Under the pieces are notes generated by a model, which did not search any database, had not been told where the DNA came from, and was given only the letters and a program-made list of their open reading frames with translations. A stretch of DNA of 64,000 nucleotides, taken from the NCBI GenBank assembly GCA_009746045.1, contig RPFO01000264.1, positions 682,001 through 746,000 on the forward strand, in the 5' to 3' direction. This DNA is from Mesostigma viride. Lineage: Eukaryota; Streptophyta; Mesostigmatophyceae; Mesostigmatales; Mesostigmataceae. Numbering within the stretch: the stretch's first letter is position 1; each line of letters begins with the position of its first letter. Shown here one piece after another: positions 34,327 to 45,540 of the stretch. A program made the position numbers and the translations under genes.

Positions 34327-34927
34327 TGTCAGGGTTTTAGTATAAACCCTGGATGTGCCCGTTTGCCAGCCTATGTTATGTTGTGGCCAATCTTCTGTAT
34401 TTTCTGGCCAAGGATATTATTAGGGCTGAGTAGGGCTTGCCGTGTTCTTTCCGGCGGTACTTTTCTTATGACGGACAGTTGAGTATGCACAAAGATATTA
34501 GGTGCCGAAGTTAGGATTAATTCGGCTCTACCCTGTGGTTGCATGGTACGGCTTGTAGGGCGTGAGTATCTCGTGCCATTTGGCGGTGGCTAACTCCTAG
34601 CGCCGCGCAATAGTGGGTTCGAATATTGGTGCCGAATATTCGCATCATGGCCTAGTGGATTTTGTGTGCCAGTTGTTCAAGTCGAGACACTTTATGTGGG
34701 TTAAGTTAACGTAGGGATAATGTGTGCAGCCGACATTGGACATTGTTTAAGAGGTCGGCGTGCACCTTTTCACGTTACCTGATGGTGGGCCAGTTGCCTT
34801 GTGGCTTGGCAATGGACACCGGTCACGGTCCTTAAATTCTATATATGCGTCTTTTATTGTATTAATGAAATGAGTTGTGCCGCAACATTTGAGCTCATTC
34901 ATTGACGCATTATTAGGATTTTTGACA
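34327..34927 (+). repeat. C2 5' LTR
   Basis: 601 bp, TGTCAGGG...TTTTTGACA. Confidence 0.9.
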
Positions 34928-36346
34928 TGGTATCGGGAGGGAAAGTTCCACACCTTTGAGACGACTTTGAACGACATTCTTGTGACCATGATGAAGCCAT
35001 TTTACCCTGCCGGCGCATATAATTGATGGCGGCAGTGTTGTTACGTAATTTCGTGAGCAATGTCGTGAGGATTCATACGTCGCAGCATTTCAAATCAGTG
35101 AATTTGAAGTTCGGCGGAACGGGCAGAAATTTCATGGGTCGACAGGCCTGGGCCAGCGCAGCCACGCAGGCGAGTTGTTATATGTGTCAAAGCCAGCGGA
35201 ATTTCATGTTTCGGGTTTGCTGTGGGCTGGCGCCGCCTGGCGTTGAGCCCCGCATGGCGAGGTCAAGGCTCTGGTTCCAGCTGGGTGCAGACTTTTTTCT
35301 CTTTTTCTGTACCAGTGACCTGCGCATCAACATGTGGCTCGGAGCGGACGTCGGCTGGAATTTTGCGAGCGACCAGCGCAACGGATTATCGCCATTTTTG
35401 GTGGCGCAGCCTGCGGAATCTCCAGCATTTTTTGTCGACGAGGACTGCCTGCCTACCGGCTTTTTGTTGGCGATGAAGATGTTGGCCAGGAGTGCCAGCA
35501 TGGCCTCTCTTTTGAAGCTGGCTATGCCAGTGGGTTTTTGATTTTGAAGCTGGTCAGGAGTACCAGTGAGCTGCATGTTATTTTAGAAGCTCTAAGCCAA
35601 GGGAGCTTGTGACATTTTAAAGCTGACAAAAATATTTGCCCCCACTTATTTCTTGAGGGGGGGGGGTGGCATGAGACTGGCTCGCGACGACATTTGTGGG
35701 GGCCTAACGTGGCCTGTGGTCTGTATTGACCTACTTTGGGATGTACGCGCCTGCTTTGCATGCAAACTTGGTGGTCAGCTGTGTTTTTGAATGGACGAGG
35801 CAAACTAGCATGTGCAGCCTAGTGTTTTGGCCAGTCTGGAGGTTGGGATCAGTCCAACCTGTTATGGGAGCGCTCTGGGGGAAGTTCTTGGTTGACTTTC
35901 CATGCTCGGGACCTGATCACTCCCGGGAGTTTGTTGGCACGACGGCGTGCCAGCGTGGGGCCGTGGAGGCCTTGGGACCGTGGTGGTCCATTTTAGGGCT
36001 ATTGGTAGCCTGATGGGGCAGTGTTTGCCCATGTGTGCTATTCCTGGCAAGTGTAGTTGTTGTGACTTATTGCTGTGTTTCTGCATCAGACCTGGGACGC
36101 TGGGGCTGTCAGTTTATACCTCTAGGGACGCCTGGATGTATTTTGGAAGAGACACAGGCATGTAGCACCTTTGTTGTTATGATCAGGATGGCATTTTTCC
36201 AGTGAATTTGTTGCTGGATGGTTCCTTTGGAGGGGCTTCCCGGGTAAGGGGGGGTTGCTGGGGTATGTTGTACCCGGCAAGCCCTACCCTAGTTGAGGGG
36301 GGACTTGACGTTCATTGGACCCTGCACTGGCAACGTGCAAGGGGGG
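34928..36346 (+). other. C2 interior, no recognisable gene
   Basis: An open stretch at 35023-35541 shares most bases with C1, but indels move the frame between the copies and no retroelement motif appears. I treat it as non-coding. Confidence 0.55.
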
Positions 36347-37100
36347 TGTCAGGGTTTTAGTATAAACCCTGGATGTGCCCGTTTGCCAGCCTATGTTATG
36401 TTGTGGCCAATCTTCTGTATTTTCTGGCCAAGGATATTATTAGGGCTGAGTAGGGCTTGCCGTGTTCTTTCCGGCGGTACTTTTCTTATGACGGACAGTT
36501 GAGTATGCACAAAGATATTAGGTGCCGAAGTTAGGATTAATTCGGCTCTACCCTGTGGTTGCATGGTACGGCTTGTAGGGCGTGAGTATCTCGTGCCATT
36601 TGGCGGTGGCTAACTCCTAGCGCCGCGCAATAGTGGGTTCGAATATTGGTGCCGAATATTCGCATCATTGCCTAGTGGATTTTGTGTGCCAGTTGTTCAA
36701 GTCGAGACACTTTATGTGTTAAGTTAACGTAGGGATAATGTGTGCAGCCGACATTGGACATTGTTTAAGAGGTCGGCGTGCACCTTTTCACGTTACCTGA
36801 TGGTGGGCCAGTTGCCTTGTGGCTTGGCAATGGACACCGGTCACGGTCCTTAAATTCTATATATGCGTCTTTTATTGTATTAATGAAATGAGTTGTGCCG
36901 CAACATTTGAGCTCATTCATTGACGCATTATTAGAATTTAAGGACCGTGACCGGTGTCCATTGCCAAGCCACAAGGCAACTGGCCCACCATCAGGTAACG
37001 GTCCTTAAATTCTATATATGCGTCTTTTATTGTATTAATGAAATGAGTTGTGCCGCAACATTTGAGCTCATTCATTGACGCATTATTAGGATTTTTGACA
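36347..37100 (+). repeat. C2 3' LTR with inverted duplication
   Basis: After the normal near-end ...GACGCATTATTAG at 36934, 66 bases (36935-37000) are the reverse complement of 36791-36856, and then the LTR tail from GTCCTTAAATTC repeats to the proper end GACA. Confidence 0.9.
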
Positions 37101-37105
37101 CACTG

Positions 37106-37316
37106 TGCGGGTACTATCGACGAATCAGTCTTCCTCACCAAGGGTGGGAAAGTGCTGACCTGCAAGCACTGCCACCGTACCGGCCACACTGAGGATCGCT
37201 GCTGGTCCAAGAAGGCGGAGAACAAGTCCAAGAAACCTGAGGCGCACTTCACCATGGACGGCGAGCCACTGGCTGACGACGTGGCAGATGTTCCTGCTGG
37301 TTTTTTCATTGAGTAG
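37106..37316 (+). pseudogene. B gag, C-terminal part with zinc knuckle
   Basis: Continues B gag after C2. CCHC knuckle CKHCHRTGHTEDRC (C-x2-C-x4-H-x4-C), a Lys-rich stretch (KKAENKSKKPE) and an acidic end, then TAG. Nucleocapsid-type RNA binding. Confidence 0.85.
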
Positions 37317-37346
37317 CCGGAATACGTGACATGCAATATGGGGGTG

Positions 37347-38090
37347 TGTCAAATATCTAGCGATGTTTCTCTACTTTTGTCACGCATTATGGTATCACGC
37401 ATTATATGCGGGGAAAATTGACGCCGTCAGCTAGGTGTTTATTTACACGACTTGTTGTTGGGTTTGCATCCCTATTAATTGCACCCACAGGTCGTTGACT
37501 AACTTAATATCATATACAATGTTTGAGTGTACTAAAATCCGAATGATGTTGCTCGGAATACAGCAAGCGTTACCTGTCAGCACCGTTACAGGTGCCGTAA
37601 TTTACATCGGCTCTCTCCGGATCAGATCAGGTCCGCAGTTTGTGGTGCCGCCCTGGAGGCGATAGGACTTTGAGCCTATCAGACCACACACACAATGTAC
37701 CATGATGTGGACAATAGATTACAGGCTGCAAAGTCGTTATTATCTAGTGTTCTTTCCGTGGTTGTAGAGACGCTAAGCTGCAGTGCCGTCAGATGTAAAT
37801 CAACGGTGCATAATGCATTAGCCGCCACTACTTTGTGTGCCTAGAGTTGTTTTGCTTGCTAGCCGTGTGTGGCCCCGACCCAGTGTTGGTCGTGTGACCC
37901 TGCCCAGTGTTGGCATTGTCATTTGCCCTGGCCCAGTGTTGGCTATGGTAGACTGCGCCCAGTGTTGGCCGCACCGTGTTTTCCACTCTCAGTAAACGTA
38001 TTTTAATACAAGAAGTCTTTTCCATACACTTGTGCAATATCTGGGTCATAACAGGCAAAAGATCTTTCCTCCGAGCCCCGGTTTCTGACA
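37347..38090 (+). repeat. B 3' LTR (744 bp)
   Basis: Copy of 32547-33290; ends GTTTCTGACA before ATGTG. Confidence 0.95.
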
Positions 38091-38095
38091 ATGTG

Positions 38096-38585
38096 TGCTC
38101 CTCACTCCACCCTGAAGGCCTACAAGGTCATCATCAAGCAAGCTCTTGAAGCTGAGGAGCTGTTTGAGGGTGGGGTGCCAGCAGTGAAGGCAACCCACGC
38201 AGGTGGGCGTGCCCAGGGGGGCTCCAAGACGTCTGAGGCTGACAGAAGCCAGGGAGGACGAGGGGGCAACCATAACAAGCGCAAGGGCGATCATTCACCC
38301 GACTCTGACAGGAGGTCACACTCCAAGTCGGTGTTCAGGCGAGTGGGTGGTAAGCCCAAGCAGGGCAACGCGCCTGACAACGGGGGAGGAGGCCAGGGCA
38401 AGTCAAAAATACAATGCTACCTGTGCAAGGGGTGGGGGCATATCAAGAAGGAGTGTCCCAGCTTCAAGAAGTCCCAGGGCCAGGGCAGCAACAAGAATAA
38501 CAACAACAACAAGAAGAAGAACAACAACAAGTCCCAGGGCCAGCCTTCAAAGGGCAGTCAGCAAGAAGACAACAAGGAGCAGTGA
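38096..38585 (+). pseudogene. A2 gag, C-terminal part with zinc knuckle
   Basis: Continues from 32546. Basic, Gly/Ser-rich linker, CCHC knuckle CYLCKGWGHIKKEC, then an Asn/Lys/Gln-rich tail (NNNNNKKKNNN) and TGA. The short Asn run here may be the ancestral counterpart of the giant one in F. Confidence 0.85.
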
Positions 38586-38653
38586 CTGTCTGAGGCAACC
38601 CCTACACACCTTAATTCACCCAGGGGGAAGCCAGGTGCTCCAATGCAGATTTA

Positions 38654-41167
38654 ATATCTGGGCAACAAGAGGGTGATCTCCAGGTTCAGGGTGGCCCCAG
38701 GTCACCTGGAGAGGTACAGGTTCCTATGAAGACGTCCTTGACAGCTGATGCAGCTGTAAGAATGTCTGACCCAATGCATCCTCGTGCTGGGCACGAGGGT
38801 GGACCTCTCATTTTGAGAGAAACCAATGTACAACCACAGAGGGGTGTGAAGGCCTCTGGTGGTATGCATGTGGTCCCTGCTGGCGGTCCAGGTGTTGGGC
38901 ATGAGCAGGGTGACTCAGGCTCTGAGTCAGAACAGGATGGAAGTCAGCATGGTGATGCTGGACAACCTGACAGCACAGTCCTGACTGTGCCAGGGACTGC
39001 TTCCTCTGTGTACCAGGAGTTGGGTGCCCGAATCCACAACATGTTTGGGCATGCCACTTCTCTGTCAAACAACTTTGCCTTCCGTATGGGCAGGGCACCC
39101 CTTCTCAAGGCGTGTCAGCAAGCTGCCTCACGGTGTAAGTGCCAGTTGTCCTCCAACAAGCCCAGGAAATCACATGCCAAAGCTCTACCTCAGAGCATTG
39201 GTGATCTGCAGTGTGATATCCAACACATCAGGGGCATGCAACTGTTGGTGTGCGTGGACAGGTACACAAAATACAAGGTGCTGGAGCATTTACCTTCTAT
39301 GAAGAACAGGTACTTGCTGGCTGCCCTGCAGAATGTAAGAGCCAAGTTTCCTACCACAAGGATCCAGGTGGACATGCAGTTTCAGCATCTCAAGGGTGAT
39401 CCTACCCTTCCTGAGTTGCTGGTTACACCTAGGGAGGCTCATGGGCAGCAGGGTGCTATCGAGAGGGCAATCCAGGAGGTCAAGAAATTGATCATCTCTG
39501 AAGACTGGGTACCCTTGTCTGCACCTGCACTTGTCAGGAGTGCATGGCTGAGGAACGTGGAGCAGCAGCTGAACAGCAGGGTTAACTTCTACTATGATGG
39601 AGTTGCTGTCAGCCCAATGGGTCTATATCATGGCCTGTGCCCACCACATGTGCTGGAGGGCTGGAAACATGCTGCACATGTCACCTTTGCCAAGCTGAGG
39701 GAGAAGGACCGGGGTTGGAAGATGCTGGAGCCACAAGTGGGTCAGAAGGTCCTAGCTTGGAAGGAACCTAGCCTTTATGGCAAACGTGGTAGCTGGAGTC
39801 CTGGGGTGGTTACCCAGGTTGATGAAGCTAGCCACGCATGCTTGGTCAGCATGGAGGACGAACCAAAGCATGTACACCGGCTGAGTTGGTCATATGTCAA
39901 GCCTAACCTGATGAATGAGGGCAGTCAGGCACAAGGCTCACAGGATCTGCAGGATTTTCAGGTCCCAAGTGACATCACTGACGCAACGACCACATCTGTT
40001 GCAGGGGAATCTGTCAGCCCTGGCCAGGTTGCAGAGGTACTTGTTGAACAGGCTGCAAGGTCAACAGCTGGGGAGTCAACTGTCAAGCCCAAGGCACTAA
40101 CCAAGCCCAGGGGGACAAGTTTGGCTGGATTGATTGGGGCTCTACAAAGAGCCAAGAAGCAGCCCAAGGTAGCCAAGCTCAGGTGGCATGGCAATCTGGG
40201 GCTGGACACTGCCTTAGAGGTAGACACTAATTCTCAGGTTTCCATCATTGGGACCAGGGCTGCAGCAGGGTACAGCATGTCTGAACCCAGCTATCAGTTT
40301 GTGTCTGACTTCAGTGGCGGGGTACACGTGAAGGTACTGGGTGAGGTATTCATTCCTATCCTTGGACAGGACACTGCTTTTTGTGTCTTGGAGGGCTATC
40401 AAGGACCTGCTCTTCTGGGGCAGAATTTCCTATGCCAGGATGGGGTAGTGATCACGTCCTCTCTCCTGACTAAGGAAGGGGCTGGTCAGGTCCCACTGAT
40501 TAATTTCAGGACCACTCACCTATCACGTGCAGTAACCAGGTCGGTTAAGCGTGTGCAAGTGTGCCAGGGGCAGGAGCCCTTGGTTGATGACCTCATATTG
40601 CCAGCTGCTAGTCATCCAAGCAGTTTGGGCATTGGTCCTCACTCACTTGCTGGACACAGCCCTATCAACTACCAAGGCCTGGTGAAGCTCATGTCCTCTC
40701 CCATTATGTGTCCCCAGGTCACACTGGGTCTGATTAAATCTGGGGAGGACTGGATCTCCAAGAAATGCGTGGAACCTGTCAATGACCTGCCTCCTGCACG
40801 ACGTCTACTCAAGCTCAAGTTTGTCATCAAGATGAAGGAGGTGGACGGGGTCAAGGTACCACATGTCAGGCCAGTGCTGAATGAGTTCAAGGGTACTGGT
40901 GAGTGCACTGCTGAGGAGTTGTATACCCCTGGCATGTTGCATGATACTTGGAGGCTGCTGCTGTGTGTATTTCTAGGCCTTCTCAACAAGGGCTTGGACT
41001 ATGGCTCAGTGGTGGTAGACTTCAAGAGGGCATTTCTGGAGGGGATGCAGATGTGGCACAGGAAAAGTGGGAGGGCAAGACGCCTTTCTATGTTAGGGTG
41101 CCTGCTGTATGGAAAAGGGACATCCACACGGAGTTCCTTAAAATCCTCAAGGGCCTGGAGGGCCTGA
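38654..41167 (+). pseudogene. A2 pol: integrase, protease-like domain, RT N-terminus
   Basis: Open from about 38726 for 813 codons, -1 relative to gag. Pre-integrase site HNMFGH...CKC near residue 108; integrase D about 163, D about 215 (VDMQFQ) and E about 246 (QGAIERA), spacing D-x29-E. The C-terminal part runs to LSWSYVKPNLM. A Ser/Gln/Pro-rich linker leads to the protease-like domain: LEVDTNSQVSII near residue 499, VSDFSGG, ALLGQNFL near 563. Then the RT fingers, LLKLKFVIKMKEVDG, YTPGMLHDTWR and VVVDFKRAFLEG. RT homology then leaves this frame by a -1 step at GGAGGGGATG. Confidence 0.85.
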
Positions 41168-42209
41168 GGTCAAGTCCAATAATCTGGAGGGAGACTCTCA
41201 ACCGTTTCCTGAAGGAGCATTGCAACTTGAAGGTCTCTCCTGTAGACCCCTGTCTGTTTCTGGGGCAATGGGAAGGCCTGCCAGTGTATGCTTCGCTGCA
41301 CGGGGATGACCTACATCTGATAGCTCCCACGTCGTGGCTTAAGGAGCTGATCTCCATCATTAAGTCCAAGTTTCCTCTGGGTAGGGAGCAATGGCAGGTG
41401 GAGAATGAGCCTCTGCTGTTTGTGGGCATGGAGGCCACACTGGTGAAGAAGGGGGGGAGTGGCGTATGCTGCTGGTGGGGGGCAATGATTATCAAGAGAC
41501 CCTCATTAGCAAGCTTCCTCCAACCATCACACAGGCACTGTGTCCCATGGTGAGGGGCATGGTTGCTTGGGTGGCAGGCATTTCCAGGCCAGACCTTATG
41601 GTCATAGCCAGGTTGCCTGATGACATGCTGGTGGAGCTAGGGTCTGCCAAGGTGGCTGATCAGGTCAGGGCTTCATCTGGCATTCTGTTGTCTGCAGTGG
41701 ATTTATCACAACCCATTTGCATGGAGCTGTATGTGGATAGCTCAATGGACAGCAGGCAGGTCTCCAAGGTCAGGGGCAGGGCTGCAGGGCTCTTTGTGCT
41801 CAGACAGGAAGGCCTGGGGAGTTTGGTGAGCTGGTTTAGTCGCCTGCACAAACGGGTGGCTGTCAGCAGTGATGTGGCAGAATGCAGGGCTATTTGTGAA
41901 GGCATTCACACAAGCCTTTATCTGAAGGAGTTGCTTCATCAGATGACTTCTAACACTCCTTGGCCACTTCAGGTTACCACTCTTCTAAAAACAGACTCCA
42001 TGGGGATGGTGCAGTTTGTGCACAGGCAGATGGCCAGAAGTAGGGACTTGGATTATCTCCTTCTTAAGGAGTTGTCCTCCTTGGCCAATATTGAGCATAT
42101 CCCTGGGGTTGACAATCCTGCTGATGCTTTGACCAAGCTAGTGCAGAAGGCAGCAGTGCAATACAAGGTTCTTCAGTCTCTGATGGACCCATCTCAGCAA
42201 GCTGTCTAA
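40948..42209 (+). pseudogene. A2 RT C-terminal half and RNase H
   Basis: Frame 40948-41553 carries GDADVAQEKW, VPAVWKRD, SSPIIWRETL and LHGDDLHLIAP. After a -1 step at seven G (about 41452), frame 41466-42209 carries the rest of RT and RNase H: MELYVDSSMDSRQV, AVSSDVAECRAICEG, KTDSMGMVQFVHRQ and IPGVDNPADALTKL. Stop TAA at 42207. Both steps occur at the same bases in A1. Confidence 0.85.
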
Positions 42210-43158
42210 GCTGGTGCATGGTTATAGGGCATTGGAGAGCAGATTGTGTGGTAGTGTCAGCATTGTGACTGGCATAATACCTGTATTTTAGTCTGTACTA
42301 AGGCTCATGGACCATGGTACACTCACTCTGATTTTAATCAGGATACAGCCAGGTTTTGGCTGGGGTTCATGCTGTTGACTACACAAGGTTGACAGGTCCA
42401 TTACAGACCATGTATTCTATTTTAAAAGAAATGTATATTTGTACATACTTCTCACAATGGTCTGGGAACCTTTATTCTGGGGTTTATAGGGCGGGGTTCG
42501 ATTCCCTGGTATTATGTTTCTACAAGCTGGCCTGTTCAGGTGTTTGCCTGTTCAGACTTCCCTAGTTCCCCAGGGCAGGATTTAATTGTTGCCTATGTGT
42601 TTCATTTTGTCATTTGTTTGCTGTGGCAGTTTACCATCTGGCAAGTAGACGGGCGCCGTAAGACGGGCGCCAATAGACCCCTGTTGAGAGAATGACAGGC
42701 AAACTATTGTAATACGCCTTACTTTGTCAAGTGGTATTTTAATTGTCATGGATTTATTGTACTTATATTGAATATGTACTGGGTTTTATGGGATTAGTAT
42801 CTGGATTAATGTAACTCACCGCCAGAAGGTCATTGTACTGGAGGCTCTACCGAGGTGATGGGATTAATTCCTGGAGAAGACCTCATAGAATTAACCTGTA
42901 TGTATTTAATTTTGTGTGCTTCTAATATCTGGTGGTACTCTGTAATGCCACTTCCATAGGTTTTTATCCATTTCTCATGGAATGGTTTTCCCTGTGGCAG
43001 ATCTGTTTCTTTTCCAGTTCCTTAAAAGAAAGGGCTGGGGGAATGGCATTGGCCATTAAAGACATCTGTTCAAGCTTCAAGCTGGAGTGAAGGACATTTC
43101 AAGCTACTTCAAGGGTCCCTGGCAGGGGATGTGATCCCTAAAGAAAAGAAGGGATTGG
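42210..43158 (+). other. A2 3' untranslated region with polypurine tract
   Basis: About 950 bases without a convincing gene, ending AAGAAAAGAAGGGATTGG before AGTTAACG. The length suggests RNA-level signals (packaging, dimerisation or priming). Confidence 0.75.
42492..42508 (+). promoter_or_regulatory. T-arm-like hairpin in A2 3' UTR
   Basis: CGGGG / TTCGATT / CCCTG, 5-bp stem, 7-nt loop containing the self-complementary TCGA. Confidence 0.6.
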
Positions 43159-43771
43159 AGTTAACGTAAAGGATTTACGTTAGATGGATAGAGATTGTTA
43201 CGCTCTTTCCAACGGCACCTTGAACGCCTCATTTGGTTAAGGAACGTAAAAGTTATGACGTTTCCTAGGCTGTGCCGACAGTACCCGGCGCGCCACTGTG
43301 GGCGCGTACGGACACAGGATGTACAAGTGTCACTTTGATAGTCCGCAGGACGTTGACAGGACTTGTACAGGACTTGATGGTCAATTGATAGGTAGGCGCA
43401 CTGTAGCGCGCCAGGACCTATGAGACAATTGATGCTGAGTAGTGTACGGATAGGTCCACAGGACTAGCCGTATGGACAATTGATAGATCTGCGCGCCAAA
43501 GGCGTGCCAGAGTCTGTGTAATCAATTGATTGACAGTTCAGCTGTGACAGTGCAGCTGAATACTTGGACGCGTCCCTAGCAAGCTATATGTGTGACTTGG
43601 TCGCACCGGGACGCTAGTTCTTGCGTGCACGTTCTCTTGGCACTGCGACCCTGTCGCCTGTGCTGCGTGCAGTCTTGGAAGTGACGTGACTTACGTCTGT
43701 GTTTCCTTGTTATTAATAAAGGCAACTTCCTGCAAGAACCATGGCGGAATTCGTGGCATTCTCGCCCTCAC
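43159..43771 (+). repeat. A2 3' LTR, lacking its last bases
   Basis: Starts AGTTAACG; ends at CCTCAC, four bases short of CACAACT, and runs into unrelated TGATCCTCGC. Confidence 0.9.
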
Positions 43772-44070
43772 TGATCCTCGCTATATGAAACAGCCATGGG
43801 AGGGAGGCCGTCACTGAAAGCGGTGTGGCTACAGGGCAGAGTTCAATTATACGCAATACGCGGTTATACGCGCGGGGTCCGTATAATGGATAATACGGTA
43901 TAATACGGTATTATCCGGAAATTATACGCAAATACTGGGTTTCGTCGTTTTTGGGGTTGTTTCATGCATTTTGATATCATTTCAAGCAGTCCACATGTTT
44001 CTGACACTAAATTACACATGATACATGGGTTGCCACTGCTCAGCAGTGCTTGGGAACACTGGACGTGTAA
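43772..44070. other. Unassigned DNA with TATAATACGG repeats
   Basis: No gene. 43848-43934 is made of TATACGC, CGCGGTTATACGCGCG and repeated GGTATAATACGG / CCGTATAAT units that form overlapping inverted repeats. Confidence 0.4.
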
Positions 44071-44640
44071 ACCGGGTTTCCCGAGGAGCTAGATTACCTA
44101 TGCATTATACCCTAAAAAACAAAGCCAAATGAAATGGAAAGATGAAAAAAGCAAAAGAAGTAAGATGGCTATGCTTCCATGCAAGCAGGTCCTGGGCATC
44201 TCCATGTTTCTTGTATGCATGAGGAGCACACAAGAAGAAGGCTGACTTTGGCGAGCAAAACAAGAAATAGTGGCTAGATCTGGCCAGAAAACCACTTGTT
44301 TCGAGATGCTTTTAGCAAGAAAAAACATCGCGTTATCAAGCTTATCATATTTATAAACCATGCCAAGCACTACGTCACTGCTTTCGATGAAGCATAAGCT
44401 AATAGCAGACAAATCTGGTCCAAAATCTGCATGTCGTAGTGGTATTCCCCAACCATCACAAGCCAACAATGCGTAGAGGCAGTAAAGCAACCAAAAGACA
44501 AGCAGAAAACCTCCATTACAGGTCTACGATTATTTTGCAATCCACCCAACAACTTGATACAGTACAATGAACACGTGAACAGGATAGCACGTACCAGATC
44601 AAAACCGCATAATACCTTTCTTGACGGAGCCAGCATGCCC
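44071..44640. repeat. Dispersed repeat R1, copy 2
   Basis: Diverged copy of 27727-28310. It ends at the truncated H1 LTR. Without the TTAA ends seen around copy 1. Confidence 0.65.
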
Positions 44641-44642
44641 AG

Positions 44643-45172
44643 CTAAACTAGTGAGGTTACCTAGTGCATGGTGAGGAGCTATATTGTGGAGAGACCTGGG
44701 ACGCGTCGACTCTGTTCTCAATGCATTCTATTATAATACGCCATACACCGAATAAAACCAGGGTACTACGAAGGAAACAATACTACACTGCCACATGACC
44801 CTAGCTAATATGTGCTAATTCATCATTAACACACGCCGGGTGCCATTCACGAAGGACAACTGCTGCATAAATGATTGCCGACCTAAGTTCGTGTATGCTC
44901 GGGCCGACATCGACCCTTGCCTACAGGACCAACGCATGTCCACAAGGTTCACACGGAGGATAAAAGGACCACTACTAAAGTACGCAGCGCGGCGCGACTG
45001 CACCGAACCACCATACTGTACAATTGCCACGTCACAAGGCCCGGTACCGACCGGCCAAAAGGTCCTAACTACACGTAAGCCTAGGAAAGTCCGCGAACTG
45101 TTCCGGAATGGCTGAGGCAACAAAGGACCTAATTTACGTCCGTAACAACAACAAAAGTTACGCGACGTAACA
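44643..45172 (-). repeat. H1 3' LTR, partial
   Basis: In sense starts TGTTACGTCGCGTAAC, directly after the polypurine tract GTGGGGGGGGAAG. Close to the H2 LTR but cut at the far end near CTAAACTAGTGAGG. Confidence 0.8.
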
Positions 45173-45540
45173 CTTCCCCCCCCACAAAGGTAGGGAGCCC
45201 TCTCTCTACGTACAGGGAGGAAACGAAAGGGGTAGGAATAACCTAACGCACCCAACAAAAGCCTAACACAATCGACTGACCACCCAAGGCCCAAAGCAAA
45301 AACATGTTAACCTCGGGTCCACCCAAAACGGTGTAAGGATCACCAGCACCACGCCGGGTGTGAGGCTCCCCTAACTGCCTTGCACGGAGGCTTGCCGGGA
45401 GGGACGGCACTAGGCAGGACACGCGTAGGAAACAATGTTCACACTGAGGACAGAGAACGGCCAACCAGCTGGCCAAGCCCAGAGGGCGACTCTATATACC
45501 GGAGGGACAACACCCTCAGGTCGGGCCTAGAGCCCTCTGT

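Larger units (their letters stand above)
34327..37100 (+). mobile_element. Non-coding LTR element C2, inserted in B gag
   Basis: Same family as C1, flanked by CACTG (34322-34326 and 37101-37105). 5' LTR 601 bp; 3' LTR 754 bp because of an internal inverted duplication. Primer site TGGTATCGGG follows the 5' LTR. The interior is nearly the same as C1, with small indels. Confidence 0.9.
32547..38090 (+). mobile_element. Gag-only LTR element B (TR-GAG-like), hosting C2
   Basis: LTRs of 744 bp (TGTCAAAT...GTTTCTGACA) that look identical, 5-bp duplication ATGTG (32542-32546 and 38091-38095), primer site TGGTATCGAG and polypurine tract AATATGGGGG. Without C2 it is about 2.77 kb. It encodes a small ORF and a gag with zinc knuckle, and the gag stop lies 30 bases before the 3' LTR, so no pol was ever in this copy. 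It must be mobilised in trans. Confidence 0.9.
30388..43771 (+). mobile_element. Copia-like element A2, plus strand, hosting B
   Basis: LTRs 30388-31004 and 43159-43771. Without B (32547-38090) the body is about 7.84 kb, matching A1. The 5' LTR starts AGTTAACG; the 3' LTR stops at CCTCAC without the final AACT, and no target duplication is visible (left flank CTAGC, right flank TGATC). ORF1 is intact; gag is cut by B; pol has two internal -1 steps shared with A1. Confidence 0.9.
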
